DNA of 64,000 bases from Candidatus Rhodoferax bjergmarkensis (GTDB lineage Bacteria; Pseudomonadota; Gammaproteobacteria; Burkholderiales; Burkholderiaceae_C), in NCBI GenBank assembly GCA_016708345.1, contig JADJFX010000042.1:9146-73145 (forward strand). Reading direction: 5' to 3'. How positions within the stretch are numbered: the stretch's first letter is position 1; each line of letters opens with the position of its first letter. This document shows, piece after piece, positions 26,124-34,815 of this stretch. The notes under the pieces were generated by a model that saw only the letters and a program-made list of their open reading frames with translations, had not been told where the DNA came from and ran no database searches. Position numbers and translations under genes: made by a program.

Positions 26124-27488
26124 ATGACCCTCGACGACTCCCACAAACCACCGGCAACTGCACTCTTGCTCACAGGCGGTGGCGCGCGCGCCGCCTACCA
26201 AGTGGGGGTGCTGGAGGCGGTTGCCGACATTCGCAAAGAATGCGGTGCGTTGTCTGAAGCCAATCCGTTTCCCATCATCACCGGCACGTCCGCAGGTGCC
26301 ATCAATGCCGCAGCAATGGCCTGTGGTGCCGATGACTTCGACCGCACCGTGCGAGCGATCGTCAAAGTTTGGGAAGACCTCGATGTTCACCAAGTCTATC
26401 GGGCCGACTCCCTGAGCATGGTGCGTTCAGGCGCGGGCTGGATGAGTTTGCTGTCGATGGGCTGGCTGGCTGCCAAGTTGCGTGGCGTGCGCCAGCGCTC
26501 CTTGCTGGACAACAGCCCCCTGCACAAGTTGCTGACCAAACTGGTGCAATTTGAGCGCCTGCCGGCACTGATACGGCGAGGCCACCTGCAGGCACTGGCC
26601 ATCACTGCGTCGAGCTACAGCTCGGGCGAACATGTCACTTTTTTCGAAGGCGACAAGCGACTCAAACCTTGGGTGCGATCCCAGCGCTGCGCTGTGCGCG
26701 ATCACATTACCCATGCACACCTGCTCGCCTCATCAGCCATTCCGTTCCTGTTTCCGGCTACCGCGCTGCAAATCAACGGACACACCGAATACTTTGGTGA
26801 CGGATCCATGCGTCAGACCGCACCAGTGGCTGCAGCTATACATTTAGGAGCAAACCGGGTCATGGTGGTGGGCGCTGGGCGCATGAACGAACCCCAGGAA
26901 GAAAGGCACCTTCACACCAGCCACAGCGAACCATCGCTGGCCCAGATTGCCGGCCACACACTCTCCAACATCTTTCTGGATGCGTTGGCGGTTGACGTGG
27001 AACGGGCCCGGCGCATCAACCAGACCGTTGCCCTGGTGCCACCAGAGGCACGGGGGCGCACCGCCCTGCGGCAGGTTGAAGTGCTGCTGATTGCGCCGTC
27101 CCAGCGTCTGGACACCATTGCCGCCCGCCACTTTGAGGAGCTGCCACCGGCCATGCGCACCGTGCTCAGGGCGATCGGCGTCTCGGCCAAAGCCACTGAC
27201 CCCCAAGGCGCGGCGCTGGCGAGTTACCTGATGTTTGAGGATGGCTACACCCGTGAACTGATGGTGCTGGGCTATAACGACGCACAGCGCCAACGCGCCG
27301 AGGTGTGTACTTTTTTTGGCTGGACCGACCCCAAGGCCTCAAAAGACAAGACGCATGCGGTGCCACCACCCAAGCCAGAACGCCGCCGCGATTCGCTGCG
27401 TTTACGGGGGGGAAAATTCTGGGGGGGGGGCGGGGCGGCGGGGGGGGGGGGGGGGGGGGGAAAGGGGAAACTAAGCATTAGGCGTTAG
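26124..27488 (+). CDS. Patatin-like phospholipase, 3' end uncertain
   Basis: About 430 reliable residues from ATG 26124 (MTLDDSHKPPATAL). Signature sites: oxyanion loop TGGGARAAYQVG, nucleophile elbow GTSAG and catalytic Asp in the FGDGSMRQTAP dyad. It belongs to the patatin/RssA-like bacterial lipid acyl hydrolases. The C-terminal 30 codons run into an implausible poly-Gly tract (GGGGAAGGGGG), so the printed stop at 27486-27488 should not be trusted. The natural end is probably close to the basic segment PKPERRRDSLRLRGG. No signal peptide; cytoplasmic or peripheral. Confidence 0.88.
   Translation: MTLDDSHKPPATALLLTGGGARAAYQVGVLEAVADIRKECGALSEANPFPIITGTSAGAINAAAMACGADDFDRTVRAIVKVWEDLDVHQVYRADSLSMVRSGAGWMSLLSMGWLAAKLRGVRQRSLLDNSPLHKLLTKLVQFERLPALIRRGHLQALAITASSYSSGEHVTFFEGDKRLKPWVRSQRCAVRDHITHAHLLASSAIPFLFPATALQINGHTEYFGDGSMRQTAPVAAAIHLGANRVMVVGAGRMNEPQEERHLHTSHSEPSLAQIAGHTLSNIFLDALAVDVERARRINQTVALVPPEARGRTALRQVEVLLIAPSQRLDTIAARHFEELPPAMRTVLRAIGVSAKATDPQGAALASYLMFEDGYTRELMVLGYNDAQRQRAEVCTFFGWTDPKASKDKTHAVPPPKPERRRDSLRLRGGKFWGGGGAAGGGGGGGKGKLSIRR
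27406..27463. other. Poly-G low-quality tract
   Basis: Dominated by G runs, with the longest more than 15 bases, broken only by short A/T islands. It sits at the expected end of the patatin gene. It looks like exhausted Sanger signal or a gap filled with poor calls rather than biological sequence. Confidence 0.75.
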
Positions 27489-28119
27489 GGTACGAATCCG
27501 CACTTTTCTTGTAATCAAATACTGCAAGCTTTTCAGTTCGAACGTTGACCCGTGCAGGCACACACTGACGAAGGGCCTCTGCCAATGGGTCTTCTTGGTT
27601 GCTTGGGAAGGGGACATGCAAGTAAGGGCGACCGCTACCTGACCGAGAAGCTCCGGCGTTGATTCGATCCGAGACGCTCCAAGAGTCGTACTCGTCTTTC
27701 AGCAGAAAGACAAGGACGGCACGGCCCACGTAGGTAGTTTCACCGAGCTCAATCGTCTTGAAGTTCTTCACAAGGACAAGCTCCTCTATCGAAGTCCACA
27801 ATACGGACTGCCGCCTTGCGCCCAGATTGGCAGTCACGGAGATTCCCCACGAATCTGCCGAAAACACATGCGCACCGCTTTCGTCAATGGTTTTTTTGGC
27901 CATGGCAGGCAAGCGAAGCAGCAAGGCAGCGCCCACCAACCCAAAAAGCAAAGAAAAGACGAGGAAGGCCTTGGGCGTTCTTGGTTGATTGCTCACGAAA
28001 TAAAAGCCAAGGGCAAATACCAAGCAAGCACATCCCAGTGCGGCGCCATAGGCGATAACACCCCACTTTTCCCGATAGACCAGAACTTCTCTCTCTGATA
28101 GCCGCAACTTGAGCTTCAT
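27478..28119 (-). CDS. Membrane protein of unknown function with two TM helices
   Basis: 213 aa from ATG 28119 (MKLKLRLSEREVLVY). Two close membrane helices (AALGCACLVFALGFYFV and LVFSLLFGLVGAALLLRL) at about residues 25-70 are followed by a soluble domain (VTANLGARRQSVLWTSIEEL, then VLVFLLKDEYDSW). The fold resembles small bacterial proteins with a two-helix anchor and a PH-like domain, but I do not recognise a family. Base composition is clearly less GC-rich than the neighbours, and the end abuts the poly-G tract, which hints at acquired DNA or an assembly joint. No operon partner. Confidence 0.65.
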   Translation of the reverse strand: MKLKLRLSEREVLVYREKWGVIAYGAALGCACLVFALGFYFVSNQPRTPKAFLVFSLLFGLVGAALLLRLPAMAKKTIDESGAHVFSADSWGISVTANLGARRQSVLWTSIEELVLVKNFKTIELGETTYVGRAVLVFLLKDEYDSWSVSDRINAGASRSGSGRPYLHVPFPSNQEDPLAEALRQCVPARVNVRTEKLAVFDYKKSADSYPNA

Positions 28120-28345
28120 ACAAACCTCGGTAAATATTCACCACTGGAATCGAAAAACCCTGAATCTCCCTATGCTGCAAAGAGAGCGCGGCGATTATCA
28201 CGCACCCGCCGTCCCATACGCCACTCGGCGTATTTCGCAAACCGCTGACCTTCCCTACAGTCAAACCATCGTCGCGCAAGGCCAGCCTGAACGGCCTGAC
28301 CAAGCGCAACGAAATCGGTTTTTACTTAACTACGGAAGGTCACCC

Positions 28346-29620
28346 ATGCAAAGCACAAACTCACGTCGATTTACGCTCAAGGCGCTCACCGCTGCGGTTG
28401 CGCTCACCACCTTTGCGGCGCTGCCAGCGCACGCGGCGGACACCATCAAGGTCGGCATTTTGCACAGCCTGTCGGGCACCATGGCCATTTCGGAAACGGT
28501 GTTGAAAGACACGGTGCTGATGGCGATTGACGAGATCAACGACAAGGGCGGTGTGCTGGGCAAAAAGCTGGAGCCCGTGATTGTGGACCCTGCGTCCAAC
28601 TGGCCCATGTTTGCGGAAAAAACCAAGCAGTTGCTGGGCAAGGACAAGGTTTCGGTCATCTTCGGATGCTGGACTTCGGTCTCGCGCAAGTCGGTGTTAC
28701 CGGTGGTGGAAGAAATGAACGGCCTGCTGTTCTACCCCGTGCAGTACGAGGGTGAAGAGTTGTCCAAAAACGTGTTCTACACCGGCGCAGCGCCCAACCA
28801 GCAGGCCATTCCCGCAGTGGACTACCTGATGAGCAAAGATGGCGGGGCTGCCAAGCGCTGGGTGCTGCTGGGCACCGACTATGTGTACCCCCGAACCACC
28901 AACAAAATTTTGCGCGCCTATTTGAAATCCAAGGGTGTGGCCGACAAGGACATCGACGAAAAATACACCCCGTTTGGCCACTCCGATTACCAGACCATCG
29001 TGGCTGACGTGAAGAAATTCGCCGCCGGTGGCAAGACCGCCGTGGTGTCCACCATCAACGGTGACTCCAACGTGCCGTTCTACAAGGAACTCGGCAACGC
29101 CGGCCTGAAGGCCAAGGACGTGCCCGTGGTGGCTTTCAGCGTGGGTGAAGAAGAACTGCGCGGCGTGGACACCAAACCGCTGGTGGGTCACTTGGCGGCC
29201 TGGAACTACTTCCAGTCCATCAAGAACCCGACCAACACTGATTTCATCGCCAAGTGGACAAAGTACGCCAAGGCCAAGAGCATTGCCGGCCACAAGGACA
29301 AGCCTTTAACCAATGACCCGATGGAAGCCACCTACATCGGCATCAACATGTGGAAACAGGCGGTTGAAAAAGCCAAGTCCACCGAAACTGACAAGGTGAT
29401 CGCGGCGATGGCCGGGCAGACCTTCAAGGCACCCAGCGGCATCGTGAGCAAGATGGACGAGAAAAACCACCATTTGCACAAGTCGGTGTTCATTGGCGAG
29501 ATCAAGGCTGACGGCCAGTTCAACGTGGTCTGGAAGACACCCGGCCCTGTCAAGGCAAAGCCATGGTCTCCGTACATCGAAGGCAATGACGCCAAGCCTG
29601 ACGAGCCTGTGAAGAAGTAA
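28346..29620 (+). CDS. urtA: Urea ABC transporter substrate-binding protein UrtA
   Basis: 424 aa from ATG 28346 (MQSTNSRRFTLKAL), with ribosome site GGAAGG. An Arg-Arg-containing signal peptide (residues 1-29, ending PAHAAD) gives a periplasmic protein. The mature part starts DTIKVGILHSLSGTMAIS and has FGCWTSVSRKSVLPVVE, LFYPVQYEGEE and the C-terminal WSPYIEGN, all typical of UrtA. It captures urea (or short amides) for the UrtBC permease. It heads the urt cluster; the open frame upstream to 28109 is ignored because the signal peptide fixes the start. In related bacteria the cluster responds to nitrogen limitation; no clear operator is seen. Confidence 0.96.
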   Translation: MQSTNSRRFTLKALTAAVALTTFAALPAHAADTIKVGILHSLSGTMAISETVLKDTVLMAIDEINDKGGVLGKKLEPVIVDPASNWPMFAEKTKQLLGKDKVSVIFGCWTSVSRKSVLPVVEEMNGLLFYPVQYEGEELSKNVFYTGAAPNQQAIPAVDYLMSKDGGAAKRWVLLGTDYVYPRTTNKILRAYLKSKGVADKDIDEKYTPFGHSDYQTIVADVKKFAAGGKTAVVSTINGDSNVPFYKELGNAGLKAKDVPVVAFSVGEEELRGVDTKPLVGHLAAWNYFQSIKNPTNTDFIAKWTKYAKAKSIAGHKDKPLTNDPMEATYIGINMWKQAVEKAKSTETDKVIAAMAGQTFKAPSGIVSKMDEKNHHLHKSVFIGEIKADGQFNVVWKTPGPVKAKPWSPYIEGNDAKPDEPVKK

Positions 29621-29689
29621 GTTGTGGCGAAGTAAGAGGCGGCAACGCCTCTTTCCTTCACCTCACTGTGTGGCATTCGAAAGTACTTT

Positions 29690-31255
29690 GTGAATCGCAT
29701 CTTCATTTTATTTGCTATATTTTCAATAGCTGCTAACGCACACGCCATAAGCTCAGACAAGGTAAAAGCCATTGCAATTGGCGAGGGTGAAACACGCATA
29801 GAAGCCCTGCGCGGCGCGGTGACGGAGGCTGATGAAAAAACGCTTGCCTTCATTCAGGCCCTGTCCGACGATGCCGTGAAGGTGGTCGATGGCCTACCCG
29901 TGATCGTGAAGGACGGCAAAGCGGTCGATCCTGTCACCGGCGCAGAGTCGGCCTTGAGTGAGGCGGCAGAAGATGTGATGAACAACAACCGCATGCGCGG
30001 GGAGATCGACAGCGCGCTGGCTGCGCTCAAACTCATGTCCAAGGACGAGGCGGTGCGCCGCGAAGCCGTCAAAACCCTGCAAGGCGAGGTGGACGAAAAC
30101 AAACTGCCCCTGCTGGACAAAGCCTTTGCGCAGGAAACCGTGCCCGACATCAAAGAGCGCCTGGGTCTGCTGCGCGCAGCCGCCTTGTCAGGCAGTGCGG
30201 ACAGCGCCAAACGGCTGGCAGCAGCCCAACTGCTGGCAGAGAGTTCGCAGGCTGCTACCAAAACTTTGCTCTTGGAGCGCCTTTCCATCGAGACGGACCC
30301 CAAAGTCAAAAGCGCGCTGCAACTGAGCCTGAGCAAGGTGGAAGCACGCCTGGCCTGGGGTGACCGACTGGGCGCAATCTTCAGCGGCATCAGCCTGGGT
30401 TCCATCCTGCTGTTAGTGGCGCTGGGCTTGGCCATTACCTACGGCCTGATGGGCGTGATCAACATGGCGCACGGCGAGCTGATGATGATTGGTGCCTACG
30501 CCACCTATGTGGTGCAGGGCCTGTTTCAAAAATATGCGCCGGGCGCGTTTGACTGGTATTTGCTGGCCTCGGTGCCAGTGGCCTTTGCAACGTCGGCATT
30601 GGTGGGAGCGGCATTGGAGCGTGGCGTGATCCGCTTTCTGTATGGTCGCCCGCTGGAAACGCTGCTGGCCACCTGGGGCATCAGCCTGATGCTGATGCAG
30701 CTTGTGCGCACGTTGTTTGGCGCGCAAAACGTGGGGGTCGAAAACCCGAGCTGGATGAGTGGCGGCGTGCAATTGATGGGCAACCTGTCCTTGCCCTACA
30801 ACCGGCTGGTGATTGTGGGCTTTGCCATCACCGTGCTGGTGGGCGTGTGGTTTTTGATTGAAAAAACCCGCCTGGGCCTGTTTGTGCGCGGCGTCACGCA
30901 AAACCGCCCGATTGCCAGCTGCATGGGCGTGAACACCGCCCGCATTGACACCTATGCGTTTGCCTTGGGCTCAGGCATTGCGGGTTTGGCCGGCTGTGCG
31001 CTGAGCCAGATTGGCAACGTCGGGCCCGATTTGGGCCAAGGCTACATCGTGGACTCGTTTTTGGTGGTGGTGCTGGGCGGCGTGGGCCAGCTGGCGGGCA
31101 CGGTGTACGCCGCGCTGGGGCTGGGCGTGCTCAACAAGTTCCTGGAGGGCTGGGTGGGCGCAGTGCTGGCCAAGATTGCCGTACTGGTGTTCATCATCGT
31201 CTTTATTCAAAAACGTCCACAAGGCATTTTTGCCATGAAGGGCAGACAAGTATGA
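29690..31255 (+). CDS. urtB: Urea ABC transporter permease UrtB
   Basis: 521 aa from GTG 29690. A signal peptide at residues 1-22 is followed by the long helical periplasmic domain usual for UrtB (to about 225, with HEAT-like ERLGLLRAAALSGS). A LivH-type permease domain then has TYGLMGVINMAHGELMMIGA, FLYGRPLETLLATWGISL and GGVGQLAGTVYAALGLG. With UrtC it forms the urea channel in the inner membrane. The DNA encoding the signal peptide (29714-29755) is a copy of the palindromic repeat, read A-I-F-S-I-A-A-N-A. The GTG start and late ribosome site leave a little doubt about the exact first codon. Confidence 0.95.
   Translation: MNRIFILFAIFSIAANAHAISSDKVKAIAIGEGETRIEALRGAVTEADEKTLAFIQALSDDAVKVVDGLPVIVKDGKAVDPVTGAESALSEAAEDVMNNNRMRGEIDSALAALKLMSKDEAVRREAVKTLQGEVDENKLPLLDKAFAQETVPDIKERLGLLRAAALSGSADSAKRLAAAQLLAESSQAATKTLLLERLSIETDPKVKSALQLSLSKVEARLAWGDRLGAIFSGISLGSILLLVALGLAITYGLMGVINMAHGELMMIGAYATYVVQGLFQKYAPGAFDWYLLASVPVAFATSALVGAALERGVIRFLYGRPLETLLATWGISLMLMQLVRTLFGAQNVGVENPSWMSGGVQLMGNLSLPYNRLVIVGFAITVLVGVWFLIEKTRLGLFVRGVTQNRPIASCMGVNTARIDTYAFALGSGIAGLAGCALSQIGNVGPDLGQGYIVDSFLVVVLGGVGQLAGTVYAALGLGVLNKFLEGWVGAVLAKIAVLVFIIVFIQKRPQGIFAMKGRQV
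29714..29755 (+). repeat. Palindromic repeat copy 3 (urtB signal peptide region)
   Basis: GCTATATTTTC, then AATAGCTGCTAACGCA and a diverged second hairpin. It keeps the first hairpin (GCTAT/ATAGC) exactly. It is in frame with urtB and encodes the hydrophobic core and the AHA cleavage site of the signal peptide. Confidence 0.55.
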
Positions 31256-31407
31256 AACCCCCCGGCTTGCCCACTTCGTGTGGCCGCTTTCCCCCTTGCA
31301 GGGGCAACACCAGCAGCCCGGCGAAGCCGGTTCTGCGGTGTTTCTCGATGGGGCCTCGCTGCGCTCGGCAAACGCTCTTCACTGGCTAACTTTCACGTTA
31401 AGCTGAT
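31256..31407. repeat. Intergenic repeat between urtB and urtC
   Basis: 152 nt with no gene. It contains CCGGCTTGCCC, CCCCTTGCAGGGG (a palindrome) and CCCGGCGAAGCCGG (a hairpin), then GATGGGGCCTCGCTGCGCT. The text resembles a dispersed intergenic repeat I have seen in Comamonadaceae genomes. It breaks the otherwise tight urt operon. Confidence 0.5.
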
Positions 31408-32541
31408 ATGAATACAAGCACTGTGACACCACAATTTCAACTTCCCAAAAAATCAACTTTGCTTGGCCGCTCAGGGTGGACCGCTCTTGTCGCCGCCGTG
31501 ATTGTTTTGTGCGCGGTGGTGCCCGTGCTGAACCTGCTGGTGCCCCCAAGCAGTGTGTTCCACCTGAGCGACTTTGCCGTCGCGCTGGTGGGCAAGATCA
31601 TGTGCTACGCCATTTGCGCGCTGGCCATGGATTTGATCTGGGGCTACACCGGCATCCTGAGCCTGGGCCACGGCCTGTTTTTTGCACTGGGGGGCTATGC
31701 CATGGGCATGTACCTCATGCGCCAGATTGGCCTGGAAGGCAACTACAAAAGCAGCTTGCCTGACTTCATGGTGTTTCTGGACTGGAAGACACTGCCCTGG
31801 CACTGGACGTTTTCGGACAGCTTTCTCGCCACGCTGCTCCTGGTGGTGGCAGTGCCCGGTCTGGTCGCCTTTGTATTTGGCTACTTTGCCTTTCGCTCGC
31901 GCATCAAGGGCGTGTACTTTTCCATCATCACCCAAGCCATGACCTTTGCCGCCATGCTGCTGTTTTTCCGCAATGAGACAGGCTTTGGCGGCAACAACGG
32001 GTTTACCGATTTCAAGCGCATTTTGAACATTCCGATTGCCACGCCCAGCATGCGTATGACCTTATTTGTTTTGACAGCCTTGACCCTGCTGTCCTTTTTG
32101 CTGCTGGCACGCTGGCTGGTGGGCAGCAAATTTGGTCGCGTTCTGCAGGCTGTGCGCGATGCCGAGTCACGGGTCATGTTCTCGGGCTACAACCCGGTCG
32201 GCTTCAAGCTCACCATCTGGACCATCTCGGCCATGATGTGCGGCGTGGCCGGGGCCCTGTATGTGCCGCAAGTCGGCATCATCAACCCGAGCGAAATGAG
32301 CCCGGCCAATTCGATTGAAATTGCCATTTGGGCAGCCGTGGGCGGGCGCGCCACCCTGGTCGGGCCGATTGTGGGTGCCTTTATCGTGAACGGTGCCAAG
32401 AGCTGGCTGACCGTGACCTACCCTGAATTCTGGTTGTACTTTCTGGGGGCGCTGTTCATTGGCGTGACGCTGTTCATGCCCGATGGCGTGGTGGGCTTGT
32501 ACAAAAAGCTGACGTCCAAAGTGAAGGGAGCTGCCAAATGA
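31408..32541 (+). CDS. urtC: Urea ABC transporter permease UrtC
   Basis: 377 aa, LivM-type permease. Eight or more membrane helices, beginning with LVAAVIVLCAVVPVLNLLV. Diagnostic stretches are MDLIWGYTGILSLGHGLFFA, GGNNGFTDFKRIL and AVRDAESRVMFSGYNPVGF. It pairs with UrtB. Its stop overlaps the urtD start by 4 nt (ATGA at 32538-32541), so urtC and urtD are translationally coupled. The 152-nt repeat upstream separates it from urtB, which may lower or re-time expression. Confidence 0.95.
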   Translation: MNTSTVTPQFQLPKKSTLLGRSGWTALVAAVIVLCAVVPVLNLLVPPSSVFHLSDFAVALVGKIMCYAICALAMDLIWGYTGILSLGHGLFFALGGYAMGMYLMRQIGLEGNYKSSLPDFMVFLDWKTLPWHWTFSDSFLATLLLVVAVPGLVAFVFGYFAFRSRIKGVYFSIITQAMTFAAMLLFFRNETGFGGNNGFTDFKRILNIPIATPSMRMTLFVLTALTLLSFLLLARWLVGSKFGRVLQAVRDAESRVMFSGYNPVGFKLTIWTISAMMCGVAGALYVPQVGIINPSEMSPANSIEIAIWAAVGGRATLVGPIVGAFIVNGAKSWLTVTYPEFWLYFLGALFIGVTLFMPDGVVGLYKKLTSKVKGAAK

Positions 32542-33419
32542 CACCCGAACTGATGGAAGCAGGTGCCCGCCGCCTGGAGGCCCACCAAGCCGCGATGGCC
32601 GCCAAAAAAGGGCAAACCGAGTCGGGTGGACGCAGTGCCGGCATTGGCCGCGTGGTGAAAGACCAGCAGGTCGATGTGACACATGGTCGCATTCTCTATT
32701 TGGAAGACGTGAACGTGAGCTTTGACGGCTTCAAGGCCATCAATAACTTGTCGCTGGACATTGCACCGGGCGAGCTGCGCTGCATCATCGGCCCCAATGG
32801 GGCTGGCAAGACTACCATGATGGACATCATCACCGGCAAAACCCGGCCCGACTCGGGCACGGTGTTCTTTGGCAGCACGATTGATTTGTTGCGCTTCACC
32901 GAACCCGAAATTGCGCAGCTGGGCATTGGCCGCAAGTTTCAAAAACCGACCGTGTTTGAGCAACTCACCGTGTTCGAAAACCTGGAACTGGCGCTCAAAA
33001 CCCACAAGGGCGTCAAGGCTTCGGTTTTTTTCAAGCTGGACTCGGCCCAGGGCGACCGCCTGGCGCAGGTGCTGCACACCATCCACCTGGCAGGCAGCGC
33101 CTTCAGCCTGGCGGGTGTGCTCAGCCACGGACAAAAGCAGTGGCTGGAAATCGGCATGCTGCTGATGCAAGACCCCAAACTCTTGCTGCTCGATGAGCCG
33201 GTGGCCGGCATGACCGACCATGAAACCGAACGTACCGCCGAGCTGTTTCTCTCGCTCAAAGGCCAGCACTCGCTGATGGTGGTGGAGCACGACATGAGCT
33301 TCATCAACACCATTTCCGACATCGTGACGGTGCTGTGTGATGGCTCGGTGCTGGCGCAGGGCACGCTGGCGCAGGTGCAGGCGGATGAACGGGTAATTGA
33401 GGTGTACCTTGGAAGGTAG
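32538..33419 (+). CDS. urtD: Urea ABC transporter ATP-binding protein UrtD
   Basis: 293 aa, LivG-type ATPase. Walker A GPNGAGKTT, the signature region LSHGQKQWLEIG (S-H-G-Q rather than S-G-G-Q, as is normal in this subfamily) and Walker B LLLLDEPVAGM are all present, with switch His in VVEHDMSF. An N-terminal extension of about 45 residues (MTPELMEAGARRLEAHQAAM) precedes the ATPase. It overlaps urtC and is separated from its partner urtE by 670 nt of repeats. Confidence 0.95.
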   Translation: MTPELMEAGARRLEAHQAAMAAKKGQTESGGRSAGIGRVVKDQQVDVTHGRILYLEDVNVSFDGFKAINNLSLDIAPGELRCIIGPNGAGKTTMMDIITGKTRPDSGTVFFGSTIDLLRFTEPEIAQLGIGRKFQKPTVFEQLTVFENLELALKTHKGVKASVFFKLDSAQGDRLAQVLHTIHLAGSAFSLAGVLSHGQKQWLEIGMLLMQDPKLLLLDEPVAGMTDHETERTAELFLSLKGQHSLMVVEHDMSFINTISDIVTVLCDGSVLAQGTLAQVQADERVIEVYLGR

Positions 33420-33445
33420 TCGTCCTTTTTGCTGGATTGTTTGTC

Positions 33446-34059
33446 GCGTGGCAGGCCGGGTCTCGGCCCGGCGGGCGACTCACTTTTCTTTGCTTCGCCA
33501 AAGAAAAGTAAGCAAAAGAAAGGCGAGCCGGATGCGTCGTCCCTGCGGGCACACTGCGTTGCTCGGCCTGGGCGGGGTGCGCGCAAACTCGCCTTCGGCT
33601 CAAACACGCGCGCCCCTGATCCGCCCAGCCCTGCGCTACTCGCCGACGCATAACGGCGGGGAACCGGGTACTGCAGCAGTTGCACAGCCCGATACGATTT
33701 TTAAGCCGTATACACAGCAAAATTGCTATGAAAAAAGTAGCTACTTGCGCAAACTCTGCTTGCGCAAATGGCATTTTTCTTCACCAATTTTGCCCACTCA
33801 CGGAGCCGAGCGCAGCAAAGGCGTGTTTGCTCCCCTTCCCTTCTGTATGCGCCGAGGAGCGCAGCTTGGGGCGGATCAGGGGCGTGCATGTTTGAGCGAA
33901 GCGAGTTTGCACGCACCCCGCCTCAAGCGAGCACCGCAGGTTGCCCGAAGCGCAGCGGAGGGACGCAGACAGCAGGGTCGCCTTTTCTTTGCTTACTTTC
34001 TTTTGGCGACGCAAAAGAAAGTGAGTCGCCCGCCCGGGGCGAGACCCGGCTTGCCACGC
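33446..34059. repeat. Large inverted repeat inserted between urtD and urtE
   Basis: Left arm about 33446-33668 and right arm about 33831-34059 are imperfect reverse complements. Landmarks found in both: GGCAGGCCGGGTCTCG (left) against the complement of CGAGACCCGGCTTGCC (right), GGGCGACTCACTTT, GCGAACTCGC-like TGCAAACTCGC, and CCCCTGATCCGCCC. Each arm carries A/G-rich runs of the type TCTTTGCTT...AAAGAAAAG. The middle contains palindromic repeat copy 4. Together it could form a hairpin more than 200 bp long. No reading frame in it is convincing. Confidence 0.75.
33725..33772 (+). repeat. Palindromic repeat copy 4 (urtD-urtE spacer)
   Basis: GCTATGAAAAAAGTAGCTAC, TTGCGCA and CTTGCGCAAATGGC; 48 nt, in the forward orientation. 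It is non-coding and keeps TAGCT, in which the TAG would be in frame after CTA-TGA. Confidence 0.75.
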
Positions 34060-34089
34060 CAGTGAGGCAGGTCAAAAAGAAATCAAACA

Positions 34090-34782
34090 ATGCTGAACAT
34101 CAAAAACATCAACCAATACTACGGCGGCTCCCACATCCTGCGCGATGTGAGCCTGCAGGCCAGTCTGGGCAAAGTCACCGTCATCCTGGGTCGCAACGGG
34201 GTAGGCAAAACCACCCTGCTCAAAAGTCTTATGGGCCTGGTGCCCATCAAAAGCGGCAGCATTGAGCTGGACGGCAAACCCATCCACAACGCCACCCCCT
34301 ACGAACGCGCCCGCTTGGGGCTGGGTTTTGTGCCGCAAGGCCGTGAAATCTTTGGTCGCCTCACCGTGGAAGAAAACCTGCGCATGGGCCTGGCCTATAA
34401 AAGCGCTGGCACCCCGATTCCGCCTGAACTTTTTGAACTGTTCCCGGTTCTCAAGCAAATGCTGCAGCGCCGCGGCGGCGACCTGTCGGGCGGGCAGCAA
34501 CAGCAACTGGCCATTGCCCGGGCATTGGCAGCCAGTCCCAAGCTGTTGATTCTGGACGAGCCGACCGAAGGCATCCAGCCCAGCATCATCAAAGACATTG
34601 GCCGCGTCATCCGCATGCTGGCCGACCGGGGCACCATGGCGATTGTGCTGGTGGAGCAGTACTACGATTTTGCGCAAGAACTGGCCGACGACTATGTAGT
34701 GATGGAGCGCGGCGCGGTCATCGCACAGGGACTTGGCAAGGACATGCAGGTCAATGGGGTACGGCAACTGGTGGCGATTTGA
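34090..34782 (+). CDS. urtE: Urea ABC transporter ATP-binding protein UrtE
   Basis: 230 aa, LivF-type ATPase. It begins MLNIKNINQYYGGSHILRDV and has Walker A GRNGVGKTTLLKSL, signature LSGGQQQQLAIARAL and Walker B LLILDEPTEGIQPS, with the switch in VEQYYDFA. It forms the nucleotide-binding pair with UrtD. It lies 34 nt before ureD, so transport and urease maturation would be co-expressed, but a 670-nt repeat block separates it from urtD and could leave it with weaker or separate transcription. Confidence 0.95.
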   Translation: MLNIKNINQYYGGSHILRDVSLQASLGKVTVILGRNGVGKTTLLKSLMGLVPIKSGSIELDGKPIHNATPYERARLGLGFVPQGREIFGRLTVEENLRMGLAYKSAGTPIPPELFELFPVLKQMLQRRGGDLSGGQQQQLAIARALAASPKLLILDEPTEGIQPSIIKDIGRVIRMLADRGTMAIVLVEQYYDFAQELADDYVVMERGAVIAQGLGKDMQVNGVRQLVAI

Positions 34783-34815
34783 GCCGCCGCCGCGTGGCGT
34801 GGGTAGGATCGTGCC

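Noticed and set aside
26820..26855. Possible tenth palindromic repeat in the patatin gene (GCAGCTATACATTTA)
   Set aside because: Only a dozen bases match, the second hairpin is missing, and the encoded residues (AAAIHLGANRV) are normal for patatin proteins.
27478..27500. Treating the gene end at 27478 as a definite attC site
   Set aside because: Only one half is present, the core does not fit the strict consensus, and no integron integrase or second attC is seen. Kept only as a low-interest finding.
33440..34060. Open reading frames in the urtD-urtE spacer
   Set aside because: They arise from GC-rich inverted repeats, lack ribosome sites and resemble no protein.
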